Below are positions 1-11,018 of a DNA stretch of 22,112 nt, one piece after another. Location of the stretch: contig JANDJZ010000781.1 of NCBI GenBank assembly GCA_027943245.1, positions 1 through 22,112 on the forward strand. The letters run 5' to 3'. Source of the DNA: Acanthamoeba sp. SK_2022b. Its lineage: Eukaryota; Discosea; Longamoebia; Acanthamoebidae. Within the stretch, counting starts at the first letter, position 1. Every line of letters starts with the position of its first letter. The position numbers were made by a program, and so were the translations under genes. Below the pieces are notes generated by a model, which worked only from the letters and a program-made list of their open reading frames with translations, was not told where the DNA came from and did not search any database.

Positions 1-924
1 CTGCCGCAGGTGAACCTCGGTCGATCGTCGAGAAGCAGTGCTCTCTTTCTCTCTGCGGCTCCCCGGCGCTTTAAGTAAGGGCGTTCGCGTACGGTTGCTG
101 GATGTGGGGCCAAGGAAGGTGAAACTAGAGAATGGCGGAGGAATTGGTCCACGTTTGCGTGTGGGTGAGCCACGCCTGCGTCCCGCCACAAATTGTCGGT
201 TGTGGCTGGATCGCAGTTGCGGATTCAAACTACAACCAACTCGTCACGCGCAATCCGTATCCCTTGCGCAAGAGCGAAGGTCAAGCGGAACGGGCGCCTG
301 GCTTCGCTTTAAATACAAGCACAAGCGACCATCATGTCAGCGGTCTGGTCATGTGGCGCGCTGGACGTCGAGGGATTTCCGGGGGGAGCCACTCGCTCTT
401 GCGGCTGTAACTCCTGATCAGTGCGTTGCACAAGAGCCAAAAGAACGCTAGGTTGTTTGGCGAAACATGTTCACCAGCCGGCGCACAGAAACCGCTTTCT
501 CTATGACCGGCAGCGGCCCAACAGTGTGGCCGTTGTTGGCGCATACCTGGTGCACGGCGTATGCATACCGACCAGACGTTGGAATGTGATGGCTGAGGCC
601 ACGCACGTTCTTCCGGCGAATGAGTTTCCTAGGTGATGGGGTCATGTGTTTCGCCATTGGGGAAAACGGATTCCGCAAATCCATTATACTTTCCTAATCC
701 ATCAATATAGCCGACACCGTTTCCGTGGACACCGGCACTCCGAGTGAGATCCGTTATTCCTAGCGTGTCGATTTCTGCCTTTCCTCTGCTCCGAAATTTC
801 TCACCGGCCACGAGACCACACCGCGTGCGTCGCGTTATGTCCCGCCCGCCCACTGCAACAAAGAGGGGATGAGACGCTGCTCGTTCTCTTATCTTAGCCC
901 AATGGCGTCGGGACAACATCCGCC
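1..924. other. No recognisable gene; intergenic or untranslated
   Basis: I see no domain, signal peptide or splice pattern that supports a gene here. The longest open frame (plus strand, about 38-451) begins at GTG and has no family resemblance. The part next to 925 should hold the 3' end of the minus-strand gene that stops there; no AATAAA is visible on that strand. The first 20 bases loosely recall the end of small-subunit rRNA, but the match is too short and imperfect to use. Confidence 0.5.
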
Positions 925-3900
925 TTACAGGGGGGCGTGGTCGGGGGTGGTTGCCACCTCACGCCCTGGGGCTGGCGACTCGTCGGTGCGCGCGTGCGAC
1001 AGCGCAGCGCTCGCAGATTCCGGGTCGCCCACCGCGCGGGGCACGCCTCGCAGGAGGAAAGAAGGAGGGAAGGTCGGGGAGGGCACGACGAACGAAGACA
1101 AAGATCCCTGGTGTTGATCGCCATCTCCGCCCGGATGGGGCGATGAGTAGTTGAACGCGTAGTGCTGATGCTGGTGCTGTTGGTGATGATTGTGCTGATG
1201 GTAGTACGACGGCGACGGCGAGCTGGTGAGGGTCTCGAGCACTCGCTGGGAGAAAGAAGATGCGGAACTGGGCGGCGAAATGGACATCGGGAACGGCGGC
1301 AAGGCGCCGATGGTCGACGGAGAAGGGGACAGGGAGGACGTGGATGAGGAGGAGGAGAATGGCAGAGGCGGAGACGAGTCGGGCGAGAAGAGGCCCGCCG
1401 CGCCGGAGAGCGGCGGCAGTCGCTCCGGACCGCCCAGCATGAGGTCGTGCGTCATCGACGATGGCGGCAGCGGCGGATAGAATCCTCCGCCGAGGGACGA
1501 GGGCGGCGGGAAGAGCGGCGAGGGCGAGCGCGACCTCATCGACATGGGCGAGTTGGTGGCGGTCGACGACGAGAGGTACGGCGGGAAGGGCGGGAGCGTG
1601 TGCGAAGGGAACGGCAGAAGATGCGACGGCGGGTGGGTGAGCGAGGGCGACGGCGCCGCGCCTCCGCCGGCGCCCGAGTCCGAGGGCAGCGCCGGGCTCA
1701 TGCGCGATGATGCGTAGTACGAGGCCTGGTGGGCCTGCGATTGCTGCGGGTGGTGAGGCTGATGGTAGTGAGATGTCGACGGGTAGCGGTCGCGCGCATA
1801 GTACAGGTCATCGGCCTCGTCGCCCTCCGATGGCGGGTAGGACGAGGAGAAGGACGACGACGGCGGCAGCGAAGGCACGCCCGTGGACCGCGGCGGAATG
1901 CCGTAGGACGAGGGGAGCCAGCTGCCGCTCGACGACGATGATGAAGATGATGACGACGAGAAGAACGACGGGGACGAGAGGTGTCGGTGTTGCTGCTCGA
2001 CGGCCTCATCGCGCCAAGTCGCGAGGTCGTGGTGTTGCAGGGCCGACGGGTAATAGTGGCCCGGCAGCGAGCCCGACGACGGCAGCGACATCAACGCGGC
2101 CGGATCCCACGTGATCTGCGACGACGACGACGACTGCTGGTGGTGATTGTGGCGGGGTCGTTGCTGGGCGTCGGAGGGCTGCTCCTTTCGTATGGGCGGC
2201 GACGGGGTGGCGGGTGGCAAGCCAGCTGACATCGGTGCCGAGTGGGGCTGGCTCGCGGTCTCGGATTTGAGGCAGACTCCCTCGGTCGACGCCGATGAAG
2301 ATGACGACGACGACACGGACGACGCGGTGACGACCGGTGCGGAGTCGAGATTGGTCGGCGTGCAGAGGATGTTGACCGGCGTGCGCATGGCCCGCAGACA
2401 CACGAACTCCTCGTGCTCCTTGCTCGCGCTGGCCGGGATGCGCATGTAGAAGGTCTGGCCCGCCATCAGCTGCGCGTTGACCGCGTCCACCGAGAATGGT
2501 CGTCTCTCTCCGTCGGGTACTGGCACGCCAGAACCTGGACAGCCGGTCGGTCAAACCAATACCCGGTAAGTCGACAGAAACATATAACCCATATGTACGA
2601 CATGTGATGTCGACAAGAAGGCCTTCAGGTTGATGATGCCGCACCAAGCCGACAGGAAAGAGGAAAGAGATAAGGAGTAAGTGGGCCACATACCGACATA
2701 GCGGGATGGCGTGCTGTCGTCAGGCGGACACCGACCGGCGCCCGAGATGACTGCACACGCGTTGCGAATAAGGGGAGACACTAAGATTAAACAAACCACC
2801 TCGGGTGACAACACGGCCACAACCGTGGCAGAGAGGGCGAGTGTGCGTGACGTACCTCGCGTCGATGGGATGTTACGTCGCGGAGCGCCAACGGTCTCAA
2901 CGACGAGTCGGTGGATCCACTCCCCGTACTGGTAGTAAAACTGGCAGAGGTGGAACGTCAACGACACGCATCTACAGTTCAGTAACCAACCAACGAGAGG
3001 AAGGCATAAATATGAGTGAAAGAGACATATATACCTCATCACCAGAGTCCTTGACGATGTAGGCTAGCCTAATCTTGCTGTCGGACAGGCATGGAATCTC
3101 ATCCTTGCTGTGCTTGGCAATCGGGACGCCGTCTCTGGTCATAAACTGGGCGCGTGCCAAGTAGCGAGAACAGCAACCAATCGAAAGTCGAAAAGCGTAC
3201 GGTGAGAAAAGCAAAGCTTCAGAAGTAGAAGAAGCGCGAACTAGGGCAAAGGGTGAGCGTACCATGTATTTCTGGGAGTCCTCCCAGCCCATCATCGTCT
3301 GGAGGGTCTTGTGCATCTTGGCCAGTGGCATGGCTGCGATGGTCACACGGGCAAAGGAAAAGTGAGAGAGATGCAGTGTGCACGTGGCCGTAATATTGCC
3401 GGTTAATGTGGAAAAAGTCTGTTGCAGATGTAAACTAACAACATGTTGTCCTAATACCAGGCATGTCAGGATACTTGTCAAAGAAAAGGGTCACGAAAAA
3501 AGAGTTTTAAAAAGTGCTAGTTATTTGTTACGTGTTCTTGCTCGTAAAAAGTAAAGATTACTCCTTCGCTCACGGTGATGGGTTCATGCTGAGCATAAAA
3601 TAAAAAGAAGATCACGAAGCGATGCGCGCGGGGAGAGTTGAGAGGGTTGGCGGGAACGTACCGGCGGGAAGCACGATGGTTCTGTGGATGTCGACTGGCG
3701 GCATCACCACGCTTCCGCCACTGGTGGACGACGGCGAGGATGACGCCGGCGTGGTGGCAGACGAAGGGGCCGGAAGCTGCTGTTGCTGCGGGTTGATTGG
3801 GATGCCCTCTTCCCGTGGCTGCTCTGTTGGAGCGGGATGAAGGAGTAGGGTGACGCTGAGTTGGAAGCTCTTACGGGCGAGCGCCTTGTAGAGATGGTTC

Positions 3901-4280
3901 GTCCGGTCGAGCTCGGCCTGCTTCCGCTGCACGGCGTCCTCGGCGCATCTCTGCCTTTGCGCACTCACATCTCGGCCCCACCCAGCCTTGTCCTCGAGCG
4001 TACGGGTCACAGCTGCCGGCAGCGGTGCGTGTCGGTGGGCGCGGTAACGCGCCTCGTCTTGCACTACGGATTCGAAGGGACCATGAGGCGAAGAGGAAAA
4101 TGAAGTTGGTGAAGTTGATGTCGTAGAAGACGTTGAGGTGGTTGATGATGCTACGAGACCTAGGTCCGAATCTAGTTCCACTTCTTCTTTGCGCCAGTCT
4201 TGACAATCTTCCGCGACCCTCTTGCGCTTGGCCGAGGGGAAGGTGGTGGGGGCTGTTGCCGTTGGCCCCCCTTGTTCCAT
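925..4280 (-). CDS. pRiA4b Orf3-like domain protein with long Ser/Pro-rich tail (850 aa, six exons)
   Basis: Exons on the minus strand: 4280-3662, 3333-3263, 3145-3035, 2940-2856, 2750-2694, 2534-925. All junctions are GT-AG and the frame closes at 850 residues. Residues about 1-140 hold a KRKR basic motif and a Ser/Thr run. Residues about 141-310 match the plasmid pRiA4b Orf3-like family: an FQLSVTLL strand, 'IHRTIVLPA', 'LAKMHKTLQTMMGWEDS', 'RLAYIVKDSGDE', 'FYYQYGEWIHRLVVE' and a closing 'CPPDD'. These sit in the family's order, but five introns cut through or follow the domain. Residues about 320-850 are low-complexity Ser, Pro, His and Tyr runs, with a pure Ser run near 1930-1960. The biochemical role of this family is unknown to me; in eukaryotes it is often joined to other domains. 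Start uncertain: a TATAAAG lies just upstream of the ATG (4282-4290) and a second TATA box at 4946-4955. Confidence 0.8.
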
Positions 4281-5238
4281 ACTTTATAAGGGACTAAGAA
4301 GCAAGTGCGTGAAGTTCACACGTTGACACGACCCTTCTCTCTCTTGCTCGTCCTTCTCTCGTTTCGCTTTAGGTCCGAGTTGGGTTGAGTTTAGCTTTTT
4401 GTTCAGGCTCGTGCGTCCTCTCCTCTCTTGCGATCGCGTGTGGAACTCGCGAGCTCGGAAGTTCGGGAGTCTGCCGCCTCTTCTTTTTCTCCTTCTTCTC
4501 GCGCTCACGCCAGGTCGCTTGACTAGGCCCGCTGCGGAGCTGCCGGGGAGCGCAGGCGCCCTACTGGGCAGCAGAAACAAGCCAGCAGGAACAACGCCAA
4601 GCTCAAACAGACTCTGGCTGGATGTTCCGCGGGTACGGCGCAGAGTCATCTCCTCCAATCGAGCCCTGTCCGTGTGATTCGCCGCGCACGTGACGCCACC
4701 TGACAAGGCCATGACGCTCCTGTCTTCCCCCTTTTCGGAACAACGATAAGCCCCGAGGAATAACTTGCCAGCGAAAATTCGTCAATGAAAAGAAAAGAAA
4801 AAGAAATTAAGTTGCGGGCGGGAAAACCGGGAAAAAGATCTTCCTTGCGGGTGCGCTTGCATCAAAGTTGAGGATCCCAACCCCTGCTGCGCCACCGCAA
4901 ACGCCGCGGCCCCATCTTCTTCCCAAAAAGACTCGCGAGCAGCTGCTTTTTATAGGCGATCAAGGGCAGCCCCCGTCTCCAGGTACCATAAATCACGCTC
5001 CCTCCCAGCTCGGGTGACCTGTGACAAGTCGTTTGCAGCATGCACCACACATTTGCAGTTCCCACCATTCTCTATTACCCCCTTCACCTCCTCTTCCATC
5101 ATCATTTGTTTTTGCCGGCCTTCCTCCCGCGGCCTTTTATTCGGGTGTTATTGACGGTTACCGGGGCCTGTGTGTTGGTGTGTATTTGGGCGGACCAAGG
5201 CGGCCTCACCTCTACGCGGCACGAACGAAAGACGGGCA
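4281..5238. other. Divergent intergenic region between the pRiA4b-like and MYRF-like genes
   Basis: This stretch of nearly 1 kb separates two genes transcribed away from each other. I find no convincing coding exon; the open frames in it lack ATG starts or run through pyrimidine-rich sequence. It probably holds the 5' untranslated regions and promoters of both neighbours. TATA-like sites on the minus strand lie at 4282-4290 and 4946-4955. Confidence 0.55.
4946..4955 (-). promoter_or_regulatory. Possible TATA box for the minus-strand gene
   Basis: The minus strand reads CTATAAAAAG, a good TATA-box match. If used, transcription would start near 4915-4925 and give a leader of about 640 bases before the ATG at 4280, perhaps with an intron. 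The closer TATAAAG at 4282-4290 is only a few bases from that ATG and would put the start of transcription inside the open frame. Confidence 0.35.
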
Positions 5239-6485
5239 ATGAGCAGCACTGGCCCGCTGAGCCCATCCGCATTCGTCGTGCGGGTGGTACTCTCCCATCG
5301 CGTGCGCAATGCCGATGGCGGCTGGCATTGGCAGGTAAGCCACCCACTCACGCGGTCTCGAACCGAAGCTTCTTGGTGGCTCGCTCGCTCGCCCGTGTGT
5401 CGTGTGTTGTGTCGTGCCGCGCGATTACATTTAATTTATTACTTGAATAATAATAATAGCCGGTAGCTGCCCAAGACGAGATCCGGGTGACAAAGAACAG
5501 GGGCAAGGTGCTCCGCTTCTCCGTGGACTCGCCGCTGCCCTACCGATCGACCGACGTCGACCTGTTCTTGGCCGACTACGAGGACACCGCGCCGGCCGCC
5601 GCCGTCACGCTCCCCTCCCTGCCCGGCGTGCGTCTCAGCAAGAACGGGCTCGCTCTCCAGTCCATTTCCGAGCCCACCAAAGCTATCGTACGTCTCCCGC
5701 TTCTCGCTCGCGTCCCGCGTTCATTCAGCACAGCACAGCACAGCACATAACGCAAACAAAGCGTGGGGCACTGACGTACGTGCGATCGCGTGTATGTGTG
5801 GTGGTGTTCCCCAGCTTGACGCGTCGTGTCCGCCCGAGTCGGCGACGACCTATACGAGCGAGGTGATCGCCAAGCTGACCAAGATATCGCATCAGCTCCA
5901 GATCTACGTCGTCATCAACGCCCAGCAGCCGCTCGTCGGCTGCTCGGTCGAGTTTCAGACACACAACACGGGCAAGAAGACGAGCAAGGGCGAGTGGGAG
6001 CTCAACCCCCCGGCCCCGCCTCACCAGCTCAAGCCGCTGCTACCCCACCAGGCCGCGCCCGCGGTTATGGCCCCGCTGCCCGTGGTCCACCCGCATCAGG
6101 CGCTGGCCCAGCAGCAACAGTCGCAGCACCAGCAGCAGACGCACATGCACGCGTACCAGCACGCGGCGGGCAACACGTCGCCGACGGGCGGCCATATAAG
6201 CAGCCAGCCCGACATCTTGGCGTCGTCCTCGTCGTCGCCGACCAGCTCGTCCCATTCGTCGCCCGAATACCAGTCCTCGGGACCCACCACCTCGCCCCTG
6301 TCCCATGCTCACCGCCAGCAGCAGCACCCGCACCCGCAGTCGCACCAACAGCCGCACCACCAACACCACCAAAACCAACAACACCAACAGCACCGATACA
6401 GCTATCACCACTACAGTCAGCAGCAGCAGCCACATCAACCACAACAGCAGCAACAACAGCAATTCATACCTGTGGTGCAATACTT

Positions 6486-6519
<34 letters not shown>

Positions 6520-7458
6520 AAGCAGCAGAGCCGACAGCAGCAGGGGCAGGTGTGGCATCAGTACCAGTACAACCAGCACCACCAGCCGCAGCAGCAATTC
6601 TCGTACCACCACCAGAGCTCCGGCGCGGCGCAGCAGTCGGTGATCCAGGCCTTCCCGCAGTCCAGCGCCATGCCGTCGCGCGTGGTGCTCCACCGCCAAC
6701 CGGCGCACGGGCAGCCACAGCAACGCCACTACCCGCAACAGCAGCAGCAGCTGGCCTACACTGCTGTCCCTGCTCACCACGCCCAGCCACAGCAACAGCA
6801 GCAGCGACGCGCTTCGGTCTCGTCGTCGTCGTTCCCCGTCTCCAGCCATGGGCCGGCAGGGCAGCCGGCGTTCGTGCGCGGGCAACCCGCCGATTGGCCG
6901 TCGGCGTATCCGTCGGGCAGCTACATTGGCAGCCTGATGGGAGAGCCCCAGCTGGCGACGACGCCCGCCGAGCCCGCGTCGTATGGCATGGCCTTCGACG
7001 GGCAGGCGAGCGAGCCGCAGCAGGCCAAGCTCGGCTCGTGGGCCTCGTCGTCATCGGCGTCGACGTCGTCGTCGTCGACGGCCTCGAACTACGACTCCTC
7101 CGACGGCCTCCTGCAGGGCCGCGATCGCGGCCACCACGGCAAGAGCATGCGCGGCGACGACGGCAACCGCATTCGCTTGGGCGGCGCGGACGGCAGCGAC
7201 GACTCGGACAGCGAGAACGACTTCCACCGCCACCCGGAGGCCGTCGAGGCGCGGCCGGGCGGCCTCTCGGTCCACACGGGCCTCCACGTCCGCGGCCTGG
7301 TCCGCGCGCAGGCCTTCCTCCACTACTCGGACCTGCGCCTCAAGACCTCGGTCGAAGACGTCGTCGACGCCATCCAGACTCTCTCGCAGCTCGAGGGCAA
7401 GCGCTACTCCTGGCGCAAGGACATCGCCGGTATCACACCACTCGCGCGCGCGCGCGCG

Positions 7459-7521
<63 letters not shown>

Positions 7522-8369
7522 CGCGCGTGCGTGCGGTGACTGAGTGATTAATACGAATTCTGTGCAGGCTCGCCGATCCCCAACGGCTCCTCGGCGCAGG
7601 ACAGCGAGATCGACCGCGAGATCGCCTACCTCCACAAGTACGTGGACTTGGGCGACGACGACTCGGAGCAGGAGCCCGAGGCCCAGCCCACCGGCATCAA
7701 AGTCCTGGGCCTGATCGCCCAGGAGGTGCAGAAGGGTACAGCCCCCGCCCTATCCTCCTCTCTCCCGCACACGCACGCAACGCAAAGAGACAACACTAAC
7801 GCAACGCAACGCAACGCATGTACAACGCGCACAGTGTTGCCCGAGATCGTGCAGGAGAGCGCAGACGGGTGGCTGTCGATCGACTACGCCGAGATCGTGC
7901 CCATCCTCATCGAGGCCTTCAAGGAGCACATGCAGGACTACCACCGGATGCAGGCCGGCTTCCGCGAGGAGTTCGAGTCGTTCAAGGGGCAGCTGCGCGA
8001 GCGGCAGGACAAGCTCGCCAACGGCGTCGGCGGCGGCGTCGGCAGCGTGGACGACGACACTGACCGGGACCTTAGCGCGTCGAACGAGGAGTCGGGCGAG
8101 GAGGCCGAGCACGACGACAGCGACGGCGTCGACCAAAGCGGCACCGACCAGGACGAGTGTGGCTTCGAGCTCGAGGAGATCGTGGAGACGCGCCCGCTGG
8201 CCCGCCTCAACTTCCGGTCCAAGGTCGACGTCAAGGAGCTCGCCGAACGCATGTCGAGCCTCATACCCCCGCGCCCCTACAACGAGCTCCTCCACACCCT
8301 CCGCGCCGACAAGCGCAAGAAGCAAGTCAAGCAGCGGTACCGCTTCGTTCTTCCAACCAATCGATGGAG

Positions 8370-8428
<59 letters not shown>

Positions 8429-9569
8429 GTGTGATGGCTGACGTTCTTCTTCATCTTGACCGTCAGGTCGTACGCGATGGCGTTCATATCTGTGGGCACG
8501 TTCCTGCTGGTGATCAACGCTCTCCTGGCTGCCTCCATTCCCATCTTCGTGTTCCACCTGGGCACCGCCCAAAAGGGCACCGGCGCCCTCCTCTACGACT
8601 ACTGTACGCTCCCCTCCCTCGCCGTGTGTTTACGACGCACACGTGCGTCTGTTCATGCGCGTGTCGTCCAACGATTCGCTCATGCCATGGCGCGCGCAGC
8701 CGTCGACACGGAGAGGAGCTACAGCGTGTCGGTGTTGGGCAACGTCGTTTCCGTTGCGGGCGTCTCGAGGTAAACACCACGCCACCTCCACCACCCCCTC
8801 ACCCCCCACCCCCCACCCCCACCAATCCGTGGCTAATCGTGTGTGACCTGTCCCCACTCGCTGCCTGCAAGCAGTAGTAGCGCGAGTACAAGCAGTATCA
8901 GCGCTACTGCAAGTAGTAGCCCACATGCGAGCAGCGCGCGCTCGTTGGCCAAGCGCAGCGGGACGATCTACGATGGGCCGCCGCGGCCGCCGCCCGGCGG
9001 GCGACCCAACGACCAGATCGTGTGCCGCATGCTCTCGGGCGACGGCAGCGACAACCTCATCTTCCAGGCCGAGTTCTCGTGGAGCCTCGCCGATCCCAAC
9101 GGCGGCTGCCTGGCCGTCAACTACATCGTCGAGATCCTCCACATCATCGAGTACGAGGAGGCCGACGGCATCGCCGGCTACCAGCGCGGCGAGGAGCGCT
9201 TCATCTTTGGCAACAGCACCGGCAGGGAAGCCGAGTGGGACTCGTGGAACGTATTGAGTACGTGCACGTCGTCGTCGCCGTCATCGACGTGTCCTCGCGG
9301 TGGTGGGAGTGATTGACGACTGATGCGATGTGATGCGATGCGGCGGACAGATCGCACGCAGAACAACACGCAGATCAAGAACTGGCACGCGTACACCAAG
9401 GATAGCATCTTCCTCGTCCGGGGAGGGGTGAGCGAGCGCAGCGTCAGCGACCAGCGGTTCGGCCACAACCTCACTTCCAACAGCATTCGCGTCGACCTCG
9501 TCATCAGCGACTTCCCCTTCACCAGGTCGGCCGTTACCTCCTCTTCCATTGCGCGCGCGCGTGCGCGTG

Positions 9570-9639
<70 letters not shown>

Positions 9640-10343
9640 TGTTGCTTACTTCGTGTGGCGTTGGTTGTGGTGGCAGGCCCAACACGACGCTGGCGCTGGT
9701 GATGCGCATCCGCAGCAAGGACCCGATGGTGTTGGTCACCGCGCAGGTGCCCACGGTCAGCGGCTCCGGTGTCCAGACCACCAACGTCAACCAGCCTAGC
9801 GCGTCTCCCGTCCATTCTCCCAGCAGAAGCAGAAGCAGAAGCAGAGGCAGCGACAGCGACAGCGACAGCGGCGCTTGGTGGAGCTCGCGCTACCTCAACG
9901 GCACGCGGCTGACGCCGCCGGCGCCGAGCTGGGTGCACCAGCGCGTGGTGGTCGACAAGGTGGGCAACGGCACCATCGTGGGCAACGTCCAGGGCGTCTT
10001 TGATTGGCCGCTCCTCGGTACGCGCACGGCCGCCGCTGATTCGCTCTTGTCGATGCTTTGCTGACAAACACAACTCGTGCGCGCACACATGACGACGACG
10101 ATGGTGATGGCGACAGTCACGTACGGAACGAACATCACGGCCAACATGACGGTGGGCGGGGCCCAGCAGTCGGTGGTGGTGGTCGAGCGTCTGCTCAGGG
10201 ACGAGGAGACCTTCAACGGGCCCACCAGCGGCGGGACGGCGCCGAGGGAGCTCTCGCGTGTCTTCGCATTCTCCTTCTACGAGGCCCCGCAGGCCAACAT
10301 CTACCGCTGGTCCATCAACATCGGCGTCGACAACATCACCTGA
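5239..10343 (+). CDS. MYRF-like membrane-bound transcription regulator with self-cleaving chaperone domain (1,313 aa, twelve exons)
   Basis: Exons: 5239-5334, 5460-5687, 5815-7429, 7568-7735, 7835-8336, 8467-8603, 8700-8769, 8875-9257, 9351-9525, 9677-10017, 10117-10343, with 5239 the first in-frame ATG (exon 8700-8769 is short but restores phase on both sides). Residues 1 to about 165 are beta-rich and unrecognised. About 200-460 are Gln/His-rich. Residues 590-736 are the phage-type intramolecular chaperone (S74) domain of MYRF: 'GLSVHTGLHVRGLV', then HYSDLRLK, 'GLIAQEVQKVLPEIV' and 'LSIDYAEIVPILIEA'. Ser613 and Lys618 align with the self-cleavage dyad of MYRF (family knowledge). One membrane segment lies at about 871-901. 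The C-terminal 400 residues carry several N-x-S/T sites, as expected for the ER lumen. Expected behaviour by homology: trimerise, self-cleave and release the N-terminal half to the nucleus. No canonical Ndt80-type DNA-binding domain is visible. The exon at 8875 could start at 8872. Confidence 0.85.
6406..6805 (+). repeat. CAG/CAA-rich glutamine and histidine tracts inside the MYRF-like gene
   Basis: Imperfect CAG and CAA runs encode long Gln stretches broken by His, Tyr and Pro. The purest stretch is about 6484-6543. The mix of CAG and CAA means the protein tract is kept although the DNA repeat is interrupted. Such tracts are common in transcription-factor activation regions. Confidence 0.85.
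7443..7521 (+). repeat. (GC)n followed by (TG)32 tract in an intron
   Basis: A run of CG dinucleotides (about 7443-7456) leads into about 32 TG units (7458-7521), only 13 bases after the splice donor of the intron 7430-7567. Alternating purine-pyrimidine DNA of this length can adopt the Z form. Confidence 0.95.
8370..8427 (+). repeat. (TG)n tract in an intron of the MYRF-like gene
   Basis: About 29 TG units fill much of the intron 8337-8466, again near its 5' end and in the same orientation as the tract at 7458-7521. No GC run precedes this one. Confidence 0.95.
9550..9638 (+). repeat. (GC)n followed by (TG)34 tract in an intron
   Basis: A GCGCGC run (about 9550-9567) continues into about 34 TG units (9571-9638) within the intron 9526-9676. 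The arrangement copies that of the tract at 7443-7521. Confidence 0.95.
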
Positions 10344-10614
10344 TTGTAAAGATATCTCTCCTGATCTACCGTCATGTTTTTATTTTTGGCCATTTGTAAA
10401 GAGCATTATTCCTATATCTTCCTATTTCTCGGAAAGGCAAAACTCCCAAACAATCAAAAAGAGGTGTTTTATGCCATGTAACCAAATGCGGGCTTCAATA
10501 ATTGCTTTGGGTTGGGATATGGCCGCTTGCAGAAGTAACCCAGCCAAGCGAGCGACTGGCTTAAGCTTCCGCAAACGCCAGTAGAGGATAGCATAGGCGA
10601 TGGCTGGTGCGGTT
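10344..10614. other. 3' flank of the MYRF-like gene; no gene seen
   Basis: AT-richer sequence follows the TGA stop at 10341-10343. It has two TTGTAAAGA-like words (about 10345 and 10395) but no AATAAA. It probably contains the 3' untranslated region, then the 5' flank of the broken 5S copy. That flank shows no similarity to the 5' flank of the intact 5S gene, which suggests separate, dispersed 5S copies. Confidence 0.5.
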
Positions 10615-10743
10615 GGATACGGCCATACTGCGCAGAAAGCACCGCTTCCCATCCAAACAGCGAAGTTAAGCTGCGCCAGGCGGTGTCCAAAGAGCATGCA
10701 AAAAGGATACGACACGGTGGATTCCCGGGTGGTCGCCCACCCC
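10615..10743 (+). pseudogene. 5S rRNA pseudogene with inverted 3' half
   Basis: 10615-10686 equals nucleotides 1-72 of 5S rRNA in the plus direction; against the intact copy at 15790-15908 I see one change, G to A at a CpG (CATCCGAAC to CATCCAAAC). It is followed not by nucleotides 73-119 but by the reverse complement of the 3' flank (10687-10704) and of the 5S 3' half (10705-10743). The remaining reversed bases appear at 11019-11033, beyond an insertion. The terminal helix cannot form as a normal 5S stem, so the copy is dead. The internal promoter boxes in the first 72 bases are mostly present, so a short pol III transcript is conceivable. Confidence 0.9.
10688..10743 (-). repeat. 56-bp repeat unit, left copy (5S 3' half plus 3' flank)
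   Basis: These 56 bases are identical, in the same orientation, to 15774-15829. The unit covers the end of a minus-strand 5S gene and its 17-base 3' flank. The pair brackets about 5.0 kb that includes the CpG-poor block. Confidence 0.95.
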
Positions 10744-11018
10744 ATTGGTTCCTCTGGGGCTACGCCCCCCATCCTACCACACCCTCACAGCCAATAGGCA
10801 GTCTGTCCTTCTTCCGAAATGAGAAGTAATTTCAGACAATCTCTTCTTAATTTACTGTACTAATAATAAGTAACTGTAACTCTCCTTACCTCCTCTCATT
10901 GGTCTATAGAAACTCCACCCACCCCCCTGGTTCTATTGGCTTAGTTTGTGTGTGTTATGCTATTGGGTTTCTATCTTCCAATAGTGAACAGGGATGAAGC
11001 TTTAAAAGGAAGGAGTAT
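10744..11018 (+). mobile_element. 275-bp insertion within the inverted 5S half, with 7-bp target repeat
   Basis: The reversed 5S sequence stops after CCACCCC (10737-10743) and resumes with CCACCCC then AGTACTAA at 11019-11033, so 275 bases plus one copy of a 7-base repeat interrupt it. I see no terminal inverted repeats, poly(A) tail or protein. The segment holds several CCAAT boxes in both directions (near 10744, 10790, 10898, 10934, 10963 and 10979) and a TTTAAAAGG (11001-11009), so it looks like a pol II promoter. It could be a small non-autonomous element or filler captured during rearrangement. Confidence 0.5.
11001..11009 (+). promoter_or_regulatory. TATA-like box upstream of the ATG at 11047
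   Basis: TTTAAAAGG lies 38 bases before the ATG at 11047 and follows an array of CCAAT boxes. Spacing suits a short-leader amoebal gene. The leader would contain the last piece of the reversed 5S gene (11019-11033). Confidence 0.4.

Noticed and set aside
1..30. Resemblance of the first bases to the 3' end of small-subunit rRNA
   Set aside because: Only a short imperfect match to GGTGAACCTGCGG and nothing rRNA-like before or after it.
4399..4677. 92-residue plus-strand frame with a signal-like Leu run
   Set aside because: It starts at TTG, lies in the probable leader of the minus-strand gene and matches no family.
6040..6885. 281-residue Leu/Val-rich open frame on the minus strand
   Set aside because: It is the reverse complement of the CAG/CAA tracts of the MYRF-like gene; poly-Leu runs come from CTG read on the other strand.
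7458..9638. Open frames with long Cys-Val or Thr-His runs
   Set aside because: They are translations of (GT)n intron tracts, not protein.
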